Shown here: positions 10,033 through 16,853 of the stretch, one piece after another
Numbering within the stretch: position 1 is the first letter of the stretch
Layout of the letters: every line of letters starts with the position of its first letter
Program-made: the position numbers and the translations under genes
Assembly: GCA_020633895.1 (NCBI GenBank)
Contig: JACKCT010000003.1
Location: forward strand, 248,001 to 312,000
Length of the DNA: 64,000 nucleotides
Direction: 5' to 3'
Source of the DNA: Deltaproteobacteria bacterium
Lineage (GTDB): Bacteria > Lernaellota > Lernaellaia > JACKCT01
The notes under the pieces: model-generated
The model's input: the letters and a program-made list of their open reading frames with translations, nothing else
Told to the model about the DNA's origin: nothing
Databases searched by the model: none

Positions 10033-10060
10033 AGTCTAGCAAACAAACCCGTGAGCGCAA
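10033..10060 (-). promoter_or_regulatory. Probable sigma-70-type promoter of mtnP
   Basis: On the minus strand TTGCGC (10060-10055) and TAGACT (10038-10033) are separated by 16 bp. The predicted start is about 70 nt before the mtnP ATG. Read by eye. Confidence 0.45.
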
Positions 10061-10169
10061 GCGCGGCGAGGGGGAATCGCCTCTCGATCGGCACGATGAA
10101 TTCGGGTAGGCTGAAATGCGCTTGAATATCCGGCTCGCCTCGTCGGGCCGATGCATTGGAGGAGATGAA

Positions 10170-10811
10170 ATGGCCGGATTTGCCATGTATGACGCGAGCC
10201 TCAACGGATATCTGGACGAGCTTTTGCCCGAGCGTCCTCCGGTCGTGCGGGAGATGGAGCTCTACGCCGAGGAAAAGGGCTTTCCCTTTATCGGGCCCCA
10301 GGTGGGGCGGGTTTTGACGACGCTGGCGATGATGAGCCGGGCCAAGCGGGTCTTCGAAATGGGCTCGGGCTACGGTTATTCGGCCTATTGGTTTTTGCAG
10401 GGCATGTCGCCGGAGGGGCGCGTGATTATGACCGACGGCAGCGACGCCAACCGCAAGCTTGCCATGTTCCATCACGACCGTTTGGGCACCAAGGATCGGG
10501 TCGAGTTTCACGTCGGCAACGCGGTGGATATCCTGCGGGAGACCGACGGGCCGTTCGACATCATCTTCAACGACATCGACAAGGAACAGTACCCGGACGC
10601 CTACCACGCGGCGGTGCACAAACTGCATCCGGGGGGATTGTTCATCACGGACAACACACTATGGAGCGGGCGCGTCGCCGACAAATCCAACAAGGACGAG
10701 GCCACCGAAGGCGTCCGCGAATTCAACCGCCTCCTATTCGCCGACTGGGATCTCTTCCCGGTCATCCTGCCGATCCGCGACGGCTTGGCCGTTGCGGTGA
10801 AGAAGGGGTGA
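10170..10811 (+). CDS. SAM-dependent O-methyltransferase, catechol/CCoA-OMT type
   Basis: The start chosen is ATG 10170, preceded by GGAGGAG at ideal spacing. An upstream in-frame ATG at 10116 lacks a site. The 213-aa product has the class I methyltransferase fold with SAM motif FEMGSGYGYSAYW. FDIIFNDIDKEQYPDAY and the GGLFITDNTLWSGRV segment match the metal-dependent catechol/caffeoyl-CoA OMT family (YrrM-like). It probably methylates a hydroxylated aromatic or similar small molecule, but the substrate is unknown. It is divergent from mtnP and followed after 44 nt by a DUF4202 gene. Confidence 0.85.
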   Translation: MAGFAMYDASLNGYLDELLPERPPVVREMELYAEEKGFPFIGPQVGRVLTTLAMMSRAKRVFEMGSGYGYSAYWFLQGMSPEGRVIMTDGSDANRKLAMFHHDRLGTKDRVEFHVGNAVDILRETDGPFDIIFNDIDKEQYPDAYHAAVHKLHPGGLFITDNTLWSGRVADKSNKDEATEGVREFNRLLFADWDLFPVILPIRDGLAVAVKKG

Positions 10812-10855
10812 CGGCCCAAATTGACATACATCCGCTCCCTTGAGACCTTGGGCCC

Positions 10856-11458
10856 ATGACCGACGCCGACAACCGCCTTGCCCGTGTCGTCGAACTTATC
10901 GACCGGGCCAACGCCCACGACCCGAATACCGAACCGGTCGACGGCCAAGACGCGCCGAAGGAGTGGATCTACGGCCGACGCATGTCCGCCGCCTTGGAGA
11001 AATTCGCTCCTGACGCTTCCGAGGCGCTGAAAATCGCCGCCCGGGCCCAGCACATCGAGCGTTGGACGAGCCCTCGTACCGACTACCCGGAAGGCAAAAT
11101 CGGCTATCACCAATGGCGCAATGATCTGAAGAAATTTCACGCCCAACGCGCCGGCGAGTTGATGGCGGAAGTCGGGTACGACGAGACGACCATCGCCCGG
11201 ACGCAGTTCCTGATCCGCAAGGAAAAGCTCAAGTCCGATTCGGAAACGCAGGCCCTGGAAGACGTGGTGTGCCTCGTGTTTCTGGAATTCTATTTCGAAC
11301 CCTTCGCCGCCCAACATCCGGACGACAAGGTCATCGATATCCTGCAAAAAACCTGGCGCAAGATGTCGCCCGCGGGGCATGACGCCGCGTTGGCGCTGCC
11401 GCTGAGTCAAGAGGCGAAGGCGCTGGTGGGGCGGGCGCTGGACGGGATGGTCAAATAA
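10856..11458 (+). CDS. DUF4202 family protein
   Basis: This 200-aa soluble protein matches the DUF4202 family through NAHDPNTEPVDGQDAPKEWI, YGRRMSAALE, AARAQHIERW, GYHQWRNDLKKFHA and LEDVVCLVFLEFYFEPF. The pattern of conserved His/Asp residues in predicted helices suggests an HD-like all-alpha fold, but no biochemical role is established that I know of. No Shine-Dalgarno is visible. TTGACA lies at 10821-10826, about 30 nt before the ATG, so the transcript may be leaderless. Confidence 0.8.
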   Translation: MTDADNRLARVVELIDRANAHDPNTEPVDGQDAPKEWIYGRRMSAALEKFAPDASEALKIAARAQHIERWTSPRTDYPEGKIGYHQWRNDLKKFHAQRAGELMAEVGYDETTIARTQFLIRKEKLKSDSETQALEDVVCLVFLEFYFEPFAAQHPDDKVIDILQKTWRKMSPAGHDAALALPLSQEAKALVGRALDGMVK

Positions 11459-11477
11459 AGAGTTTCTTCCAACAACC

Positions 11478-11514
11478 TTCGAATTTGACCCCTCACTACC
11501 GTTCGGGGCTCTGA
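11478..11514. repeat. Intergenic repeat, right-end fragment of the CAGAGCCCC family
   Basis: This 37-bp segment begins TTCGAATTTGACCCCTCAC and ends TTCGGGGCTCTGA. It is nearly identical to 24817-24853 and 56643-56679 (one visible A/G difference). Only the right end is present here. Confidence 0.75.
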
Positions 11515-11558
11515 TTGATCCAGGTTGCCCTTCTGTCATCGCGGCAAAGCGACGCGCC

Positions 11559-11586
11559 TTGTCTTTTTTCCTCGTGTCGATAGAAT
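11559..11586 (+). promoter_or_regulatory. Probable promoter of the 11629 lipoprotein gene
   Basis: TTGTCT at 11559 and TAGAAT at 11581 are separated by 16 bp. The predicted start is about 35 nt before the ATG at 11629. Confidence 0.45.
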
Positions 11587-11628
11587 GCCCGTTCAAATCT
11601 CGATCAGCCAATGGGTGGCGGGTGACGG

Positions 11629-12102
11629 ATGACAATTCGTGTCCTCAAATTGCTGGGAATTTTCGGCGTGGCGGCGGTGCTGGCCCTGGGCGGCGCGGCG
11701 TGCGACGGCGGTGACGACGAAAACGCCGATCTGGCGCCGGAAATCTTTCAGGACAGCCTGCGGGTGAACCCGAATCCGGCGTGGCTCAATGAAGACGCCA
11801 CCTTCTACTTTGCGTGGAAGGATTTCGACGGCGACATGGAAGAGCCGGTCGTGACGGTGCGTTTCGAGAACGAGGACGGCGACGAGCGCTTCGTGGAAAT
11901 CAACGACGTGGTCGCCGAGGGCGACACCGGCGGGTCCATCCGATTCGACGTCGAAGTCCGCGACGGTGACGAAGGCACCTATTCCATCATCGTCGCCGAC
12001 GAGGAAGGCAACGTCTCCAACGAGATCGAGATCTTCCTGTTCGTCAATTCCGAGCCCCGCGAAGACGAGGACGGCGAGGACCTGGGCATCTACCTGCGCT
12101 AG
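11629..12102 (+). CDS. Small acidic lipoprotein, unknown function
   Basis: The 157-aa product has a signal peptide ending in the lipobox GGAAC (Cys25) and is followed by GGDDEN. The rest is very acidic and looks like a single Ig-like or cadherin-like beta domain (EDATFYFAWKDFDGDMEEP, then GTYSIIVADEEGNVSNEI), ending in an acidic tail. The +2 residue is Asp, which in enterobacteria would favour inner-membrane retention. No family is recognised. The stop codon shares the palindrome CTAG with the stop of the convergent SGNH gene. Confidence 0.7.
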   Translation: MTIRVLKLLGIFGVAAVLALGGAACDGGDDENADLAPEIFQDSLRVNPNPAWLNEDATFYFAWKDFDGDMEEPVVTVRFENEDGDERFVEINDVVAEGDTGGSIRFDVEVRDGDEGTYSIIVADEEGNVSNEIEIFLFVNSEPREDEDGEDLGIYLR

Positions 12103-13148
12103 TCGGCGCGCCCGTTTCGATATTTTTCCGCCAACAAATCCGTCGCCGCCGGGGTCAGCACCTCGGCCAGATAGTCGTGACCCTTTTGCGTCGGGTGACA
12201 GTTATCGATAATCCAACTGTTGCTCGGCCCCTCGCCCCGCGCGGCCGCCTCGGCGAATTCGACGTCAATTTTCGCCTCAATCTCCGATCTCGGGTCCACG
12301 AATCGCGCCCCGGCGGTGCGTTCGGCGACGTTCCTTTGCAGCGTGAAATACGGCGCCAGCGACTTGCGCGTGGCCGGGTCGGGGATGACCTGGGCGAGGA
12401 AAATCAGCCCCGCGCCGGTGCGTTGGGCGAGTTGGGCAAAGCCGATGAGGTTCGCCTCGTGGTCCGGCAGGTCGACGCGGTGCTTCCAGCGGCTGATGTC
12501 GTCGATCCATAGCCCGTCCAGCGACGAGCGCGTCAATTGACGCCGCATTAGTGAGAAAAACCGCGATCGGCTCAGCGTGTGGAGGATGCGCTTGCCCTCC
12601 CCTCGATTAAGCTCCCGGACCTCCCGGTCGTTGTAGGGCGCGTTTTCGTGATCGTTCCAGGCGTTGCATTCGATGACGAGATCCGGCCGCGCGACATCGC
12701 ACGCCCGCCGGGCCAAAACCAGGGCTTGGTGGCTGGTATAACCGTCCGACCCGAAATTCACGACCTGGACCCCGGCGAATCGAGGATCGGCCGCCAGCGC
12801 TTTTTCCAGGGATTTTGCAAAGGGCACGTCCACGCCGAACCCTCGGACGATGGACCCCCCGAAGGTGTAGATTAACGGGCCGTCGTCGTGGTCGCGGGCG
12901 GAGCGATACGGCGCCTCGAAGGCGCCTTCGGGCACCCAGAACAGCTCCGGATCCTCGCCCCAGGCCGGGTCGGCGACGTTCTTGAAATACGTTTTTTCGA
13001 CCGGCACCCCGGCGATGCGCGAGGCGATCTCCGCCGCCGCGAAGGCGAGCACGATCGCCGCCAGCACGAAACGCACCTTTCGGCCGGGAAGCATCGCGGA
13101 GGCCGCGCGCCGAAAAACCGTCGTGATTTTGCGCAAATGGTCTCCCAA
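12099..13148 (-). CDS. SGNH/GDSL hydrolase-like membrane-anchored protein
   Basis: This protein of up to 349 aa has one N-terminal hydrophobic anchor (FVLAAIVLAFAAAEIASRIA). The SGNH blocks are visible: GGSIVRGFG (Ser nucleophile block), NFGSDGY (Gly), ECNAWNDHE (Asn), and DNCHPTQKGH near the C-terminus (Asp/His dyad). It is probably an extracytoplasmic esterase or acyltransferase partner acting on a glycan or lipid; the substrate is unknown. The longest start is TTG 13148; ATG 13094 (before LPGRKVRF) is an alternative that keeps the anchor. It is divergent from lptF. Confidence 0.75.
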   Translation of the reverse strand: MGDHLRKITTVFRRAASAMLPGRKVRFVLAAIVLAFAAAEIASRIAGVPVEKTYFKNVADPAWGEDPELFWVPEGAFEAPYRSARDHDDGPLIYTFGGSIVRGFGVDVPFAKSLEKALAADPRFAGVQVVNFGSDGYTSHQALVLARRACDVARPDLVIECNAWNDHENAPYNDREVRELNRGEGKRILHTLSRSRFFSLMRRQLTRSSLDGLWIDDISRWKHRVDLPDHEANLIGFAQLAQRTGAGLIFLAQVIPDPATRKSLAPYFTLQRNVAERTAGARFVDPRSEIEAKIDVEFAEAAARGEGPSNSWIIDNCHPTQKGHDYLAEVLTPAATDLLAEKYRNGRAD

Positions 13149-13210
13149 GGATCGGCGGGGATCTCCCGATGGGGCGTCGTTGTGTCCGGCGACGACACGG
13201 CACGCCGCGC

Positions 13211-13239
13211 TTGGCGTGCGTCGGGAAAAGGCCTAAACT
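13211..13239 (+). promoter_or_regulatory. Possible lptF promoter, perhaps leaderless
   Basis: TTGGCG (13211) and TAAACT (13234) are 17 bp apart. The predicted transcription start falls within a few nucleotides of the ATG at 13248, and no Shine-Dalgarno is visible. Confidence 0.35.
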
Positions 13240-13247
13240 CGGCGCCG

Positions 13248-14453
13248 ATGATTCCTCGCCTACTGTCCCGCTATGTCGCTCGAGAAGTGGCGGTGCCCTT
13301 CGTCTTCGGGCTGGCGATCTTCACGTTCGTTCCGATGATGTTTTTGATTTTGCGGATCACCGAGGCGATCGTCAACTACGGCATCAAGGTCGGCGACGTC
13401 CTGTTGGCGATGGCCTACACCATGCCGCCCCTGTTGGTGTTCACGGTGCCGATGGCGTTCCTTCTCGCGGTGATTCTGGCGGTCGGGCGCCTTTCCAGCG
13501 ATTCGGAACTGGTGGCGATGAAAGCCGCCGGCGTCTCCCTCAATCAGCTTTTGCCCCCTATTGTCGCCGTGGCGATCGTTGCGTATCTGGCCGCGTCGTT
13601 CCTCTCCCTGGTGGCCGACCCCTGGGGCAAGCAAAAATCCAAGCGTCTCCTGTTCGACCTGGGCAGCCAGAACGCCACCATCGCGCTGAAGCCCCAGGTC
13701 TTCAACGACCAGTTTGAAAAGCAGGGGCTGATCCTCTACGTCGATGAAATCGACCCCAAGGAACGCACCCTGAAGGGCGTCTTCATCGCTGATAATCGGG
13801 ACCAGGAGCTGCCCAACATCGTCACCGCGGACCGGGGGCGCCTGATTTCCAAGGAAGACGACCTGACGCTCGTCATCCAACTGGAAGACGGCACCATCCA
13901 CCGCACGCTGCGCGACGAGCGGGCCTACGAGACCGCGTCGTTCGAGCGCTACGATATGACGCTCAATTTCGCCGAATCGCTGGACGCGGAGGAATACAAA
14001 AAAACCTATCTGGAAATGTCGCTGTCCGAGTTGTCGGCCTACATCGACCGCCTGCGCGAAAGCGGCGAGGACCAATACACGATGCGTCGCGCTCGCGTGG
14101 AGTTCCATCGCAAATTCGCGTTCCCGTTCGCATGCGTGGTGTTTGCGATCCTTGGGATTCCGCTCGGCGTGGTGCCGCCCCGCTCGGGCCGAGGACAGGG
14201 ATTTACTTTCGCGATCGTGGCGCTGTGCGTGTACTACCTGCTGTTTCGCGTCGGTGAAAACCTGGGGTGGAAGGGCGTCGCCCCGCCGTGGGTCGTCATG
14301 TGGACGCCCAATGTCCTCTACCTCCTGCTGGGCCTTTGGTGGCTGCGTCTGAAGAGCCAGGAGCGGCCCATCGCCGTGCTCGAATGGATCGGCGCGGCCC
14401 AGGCGGCCATCAAACGTCGTTTCAAGAAGCACCCGACCGAGGCGGCGCCATGA
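13248..14453 (+). CDS. lptF: LPS export permease LptF
   Basis: The ATG at 13248 starts IPRLLSRYVAREVAVPF, the usual N-terminus of the LptF/LptG (YjgP/YjgQ) family. A much longer upstream frame is not credible. The 401-aa product has TM segments at about 15-35, 55-80 and 95-120, a periplasmic beta-jellyroll region (residues 130-260), then three C-terminal TMs starting at FAFPFACVVFAILGIPLGVV. It works with LptG and the LptB ATPase to extract LPS from the inner membrane. Its stop overlaps the lptG start by 4 nt (ATGA). LptF and LptG are hard to tell apart; gene order is the main guide. Confidence 0.88.
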   Translation: MIPRLLSRYVAREVAVPFVFGLAIFTFVPMMFLILRITEAIVNYGIKVGDVLLAMAYTMPPLLVFTVPMAFLLAVILAVGRLSSDSELVAMKAAGVSLNQLLPPIVAVAIVAYLAASFLSLVADPWGKQKSKRLLFDLGSQNATIALKPQVFNDQFEKQGLILYVDEIDPKERTLKGVFIADNRDQELPNIVTADRGRLISKEDDLTLVIQLEDGTIHRTLRDERAYETASFERYDMTLNFAESLDAEEYKKTYLEMSLSELSAYIDRLRESGEDQYTMRRARVEFHRKFAFPFACVVFAILGIPLGVVPPRSGRGQGFTFAIVALCVYYLLFRVGENLGWKGVAPPWVVMWTPNVLYLLLGLWWLRLKSQERPIAVLEWIGAAQAAIKRRFKKHPTEAAP

Positions 14454-15556
14454 GCCGACGCCCCACGAAACTCCGCGTCACCATCCTGGACCGCTACGTC
14501 GGCGCGGCGTACCTGCGCATGTTTTCCATGTGCCTGTTCGGGTTCGTCGTGATCTACCTGCTGGTGGATTTCATCGAACGCTCCAGCCAGCTTTTCAAGA
14601 AAAACCCGGAAACGATCCACGTCGTGATGTACTTCGTCTACAAGCTGCCGCAGATGCTCTACCAGGTCCTGCCTGTGGCGTGCCTGTTGGGCTCGCTGCT
14701 GTCCCTGACGATCCTGGCGAAAAATTCCGAACTGACCGCCATCAAGGCCGGCGGCGTGCCGATCCTGCGCAGCACGGCGGCGATCCTGGCCCTCTCGGCG
14801 CTCCTCAGCGCGGCGACGTTCGCCCTAGGCGAGTACGTCGTGCCCGGCGCGGTGGAGAAGAAGGATTACGTCTATAAGGTCAACATCAAGATGCAGGAGT
14901 GGAAGGAAAAATACCGCAAGGAAAATATGTATTATCGCGACGGGGACACGATCTATTCCTTCGGTCTGTTTGTCCCCGAGCAGGACAAAATCACCGACGC
15001 GCGCATGTTCAAGCTCGACGAGCACTTCCGCATCGTGGAACGGGCCACCGCCACGGAGGCCAAATACGAAAACGGTCAGTGGTATTTCATCGACGGCACC
15101 TATCGGCGCTTTTCCGACGGCGTCCCCACCGAATCGGTCGCCTACGACAAATACCCCGTCCCTCTTCGCGAAAAGCCCGATCGGATGAAGGTCTATCTGG
15201 CCGAACCGGAGCATATGAGCTACGGCGAATTGGCCCGTCTGGCGAGGGATCTGCAACGCCAGGGCGCCGACGTGACGCGCTACAAGGTCGATATGCAGTC
15301 CAAGCTGGCCTACGCGGCGGTGCCGCTGATCATGGCGATTCTGGGTATTCCGTTCGCGGTGCGTATCGGGCGTTCGGGAGGCGTCGCGTTGAGCATGGGC
15401 GTGGCGATGGTGCTGGGGGTGTTCTACTGGATCGTGCTGGGTCTGGGCCTCGCTCTGGGGCACTCGGGCGCGGTCGGGCCGATCCCCGCCGCCTGGGGAC
15501 CGCACGTGCTGTTCGGTGTCGGCGGCGTTGTCGGACTGGCGAAGGTGCGGCAGTAA
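14450..15556 (+). CDS. lptG: LPS export permease LptG
   Basis: The 368-aa product starts at the ATG overlapping the lptF stop. The N-terminus LRVTILDRYVGAAYLRMF, the early TM (GFVVIYLLVDFIERS) and KNSELTAIKAGGVPILR match the LptG branch. A periplasmic jellyroll region (residues 130-270) is followed by KLAYAAVPLIMAILGIPFAV and two more TMs. It is the partner of LptF in the LptB2FG ABC transporter that moves LPS to the outer membrane. The other Lpt components are not in the window. Confidence 0.88.
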   Translation: MSRRPTKLRVTILDRYVGAAYLRMFSMCLFGFVVIYLLVDFIERSSQLFKKNPETIHVVMYFVYKLPQMLYQVLPVACLLGSLLSLTILAKNSELTAIKAGGVPILRSTAAILALSALLSAATFALGEYVVPGAVEKKDYVYKVNIKMQEWKEKYRKENMYYRDGDTIYSFGLFVPEQDKITDARMFKLDEHFRIVERATATEAKYENGQWYFIDGTYRRFSDGVPTESVAYDKYPVPLREKPDRMKVYLAEPEHMSYGELARLARDLQRQGADVTRYKVDMQSKLAYAAVPLIMAILGIPFAVRIGRSGGVALSMGVAMVLGVFYWIVLGLGLALGHSGAVGPIPAAWGPHVLFGVGGVVGLAKVRQ

Positions 15557-15588
15557 ATACAGGTGGTAGATCTCCGAGAACAGCCGAT

Positions 15589-15690
15589 GGGTGCCACACT
15601 CTTAGGCCGCCGCCGGCGGACAAGGGTGTGCAACTCGGCAAACGATGCCCACCTTCTCTCCACCTACGTTGTCGCGAAAGTGTGGCACCC
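15589..15690. repeat. MITE-like palindromic element, GGGTGCCACACT termini, copy 1
   Basis: This 102-bp element has perfect 12-bp terminal inverted repeats: GGGTGCCACACT at 15589-15600 and AGTGTGGCACCC at 15679-15690. The left arm can itself fold into a hairpin (CACACTCTT pairing with AAGGGTGTG around a GCCGCC core). A related copy lies at 45987-46244. There is no obvious target-site duplication and no coding capacity. It lies between convergent genes. Confidence 0.75.
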
Positions 15691-15701
15691 GCGGAACCTA
15701 T

Positions 15702-16667
15702 TCACTCCTCCAGCTTCGACGGCACATCCACCGGCCAGCCCAGACGTTCCAGCGTCGCCGCTTCCTCGTCCGAGGGGCGGCGCTTCCACCGCCGATGCAG
15801 CCAGAACCAGTCCTCCGGCTTTTCCAGGATCGCGTCCTCGATGAGCTGCGTGTAGTTCTTGGTGTTCACCAGCAACTCTTCGTCCGCGTCCTCGCAACGC
15901 ACATAATCCGGCCCCGGCTTGATGATCAGCCGATAGCGCCCCGGCGCGATTCGCCTCGCGTACCCGGCGACGACGGCGCAGCCGGTTTGCTTGACGAACT
16001 GGGCGGTGGATTTGGTCGTCGACGCGGGGCGGCCCAGGAACGGCACGAAGACGCCGAGCTTGCGCTTCATATTCTGGTCATGAATAGCGACGACCATCTC
16101 GTTTTTCGCCAGCGCGGCCATGATCGATTCGGTGGATTTTTTCGGCGCGTAGTTTCGCATGTAGTTGCTCGTGCGAAACAGGTCCAATTCGCGCGTCAGG
16201 TAGGGGCTGTTGAGGGTCTTGCCGATGAGGCCGACCGGGTAGCCCAACTGCCCCGCCTTGCACATGGCCAACTCCCACGCCCCCAGGTGCCCGCCGATAC
16301 CGAGCACGCCCTTCCCCTTGGCGTAGGCGGCGTCCAGATATTCGGCGCCTTCGACTTCGAAGCGCTCGTTGTAGAATTGATCGTCGAGTTTGCGCCAGCG
16401 GATGTAAGTGACCACGGCAACGGCGAAATTCTCCATGCAGGCCCGGCCCAGCGCCTCGATCTGCTCGGGGGTCTTGCGCCGTTCGTCGGGCGTCTCCGGC
16501 GAGTTGTAGACCTGATGCATATTTTCCAGGATGACCTTCTTGCGGACGCCCAGCGCCCACAAAATCCGTCCCAGCCCCACGCCCCAGGCGTCGGCCCGCT
16601 CCCAACTCGGCAGGCCGAAAAATCCCTGCACCAGCTTGGCGGCGATCATGATAAAAAATTCGGACAT
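15702..16667 (-). CDS. LpxL/HtrB-family lysophospholipid/lipid A acyltransferase
   Basis: This 321-aa protein has a hydrophobic N-terminus and the late acyltransferase signature: the HX4E catalytic motif in GGHLGAWELA, DQNMKR, VPFLGRPASTT, and the C-terminal EDWFWLHRRWK. These enzymes add secondary acyl chains to lipid A on the cytoplasmic face of the inner membrane. The proximity to lptFG (convergent) fits LPS biogenesis. Acyl chain and position cannot be predicted, and ornithine-lipid or phospholipid variants exist. Confidence 0.85.
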   Translation of the reverse strand: MSEFFIMIAAKLVQGFFGLPSWERADAWGVGLGRILWALGVRKKVILENMHQVYNSPETPDERRKTPEQIEALGRACMENFAVAVVTYIRWRKLDDQFYNERFEVEGAEYLDAAYAKGKGVLGIGGHLGAWELAMCKAGQLGYPVGLIGKTLNSPYLTRELDLFRTSNYMRNYAPKKSTESIMAALAKNEMVVAIHDQNMKRKLGVFVPFLGRPASTTKSTAQFVKQTGCAVVAGYARRIAPGRYRLIIKPGPDYVRCEDADEELLVNTKNYTQLIEDAILEKPEDWFWLHRRWKRRPSDEEAATLERLGWPVDVPSKLEE

Positions 16668-16750
16668 GCTCGGGCGACGATCCTTTGAGAGAAATCCGGG
16701 AAAAGTCGGGTTTACCTCAGTTTGAACGCTCTTAAAAGGCGTGATCTTCC

Positions 16751-16780
16751 TTGACGCCCCAATCGGGCGGGCGATAGACT
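16751..16780 (+). promoter_or_regulatory. Possible promoter of the Asp/Thr-rich lipoprotein gene
   Basis: TTGACG (16751) and TAGACT (16775) are separated by 18 bp. The predicted leader is about 70 nt long and ends in the strong site GAGGAGGG. Confidence 0.4.
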
Positions 16781-16853
16781 TTCCGCTGATCGAAATTTTG
16801 CTCGTCTTAATCCAAGTCCGCGGGGGCCATCGCGGATCTTGAGGAGGGTGTTC

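Noticed and set aside
12888-13247. 120-codon extension upstream of lptF
   Set aside because: It lies antisense to the SGNH gene and lacks membrane character; the family start IPRLLSRYVARE begins at 13248.
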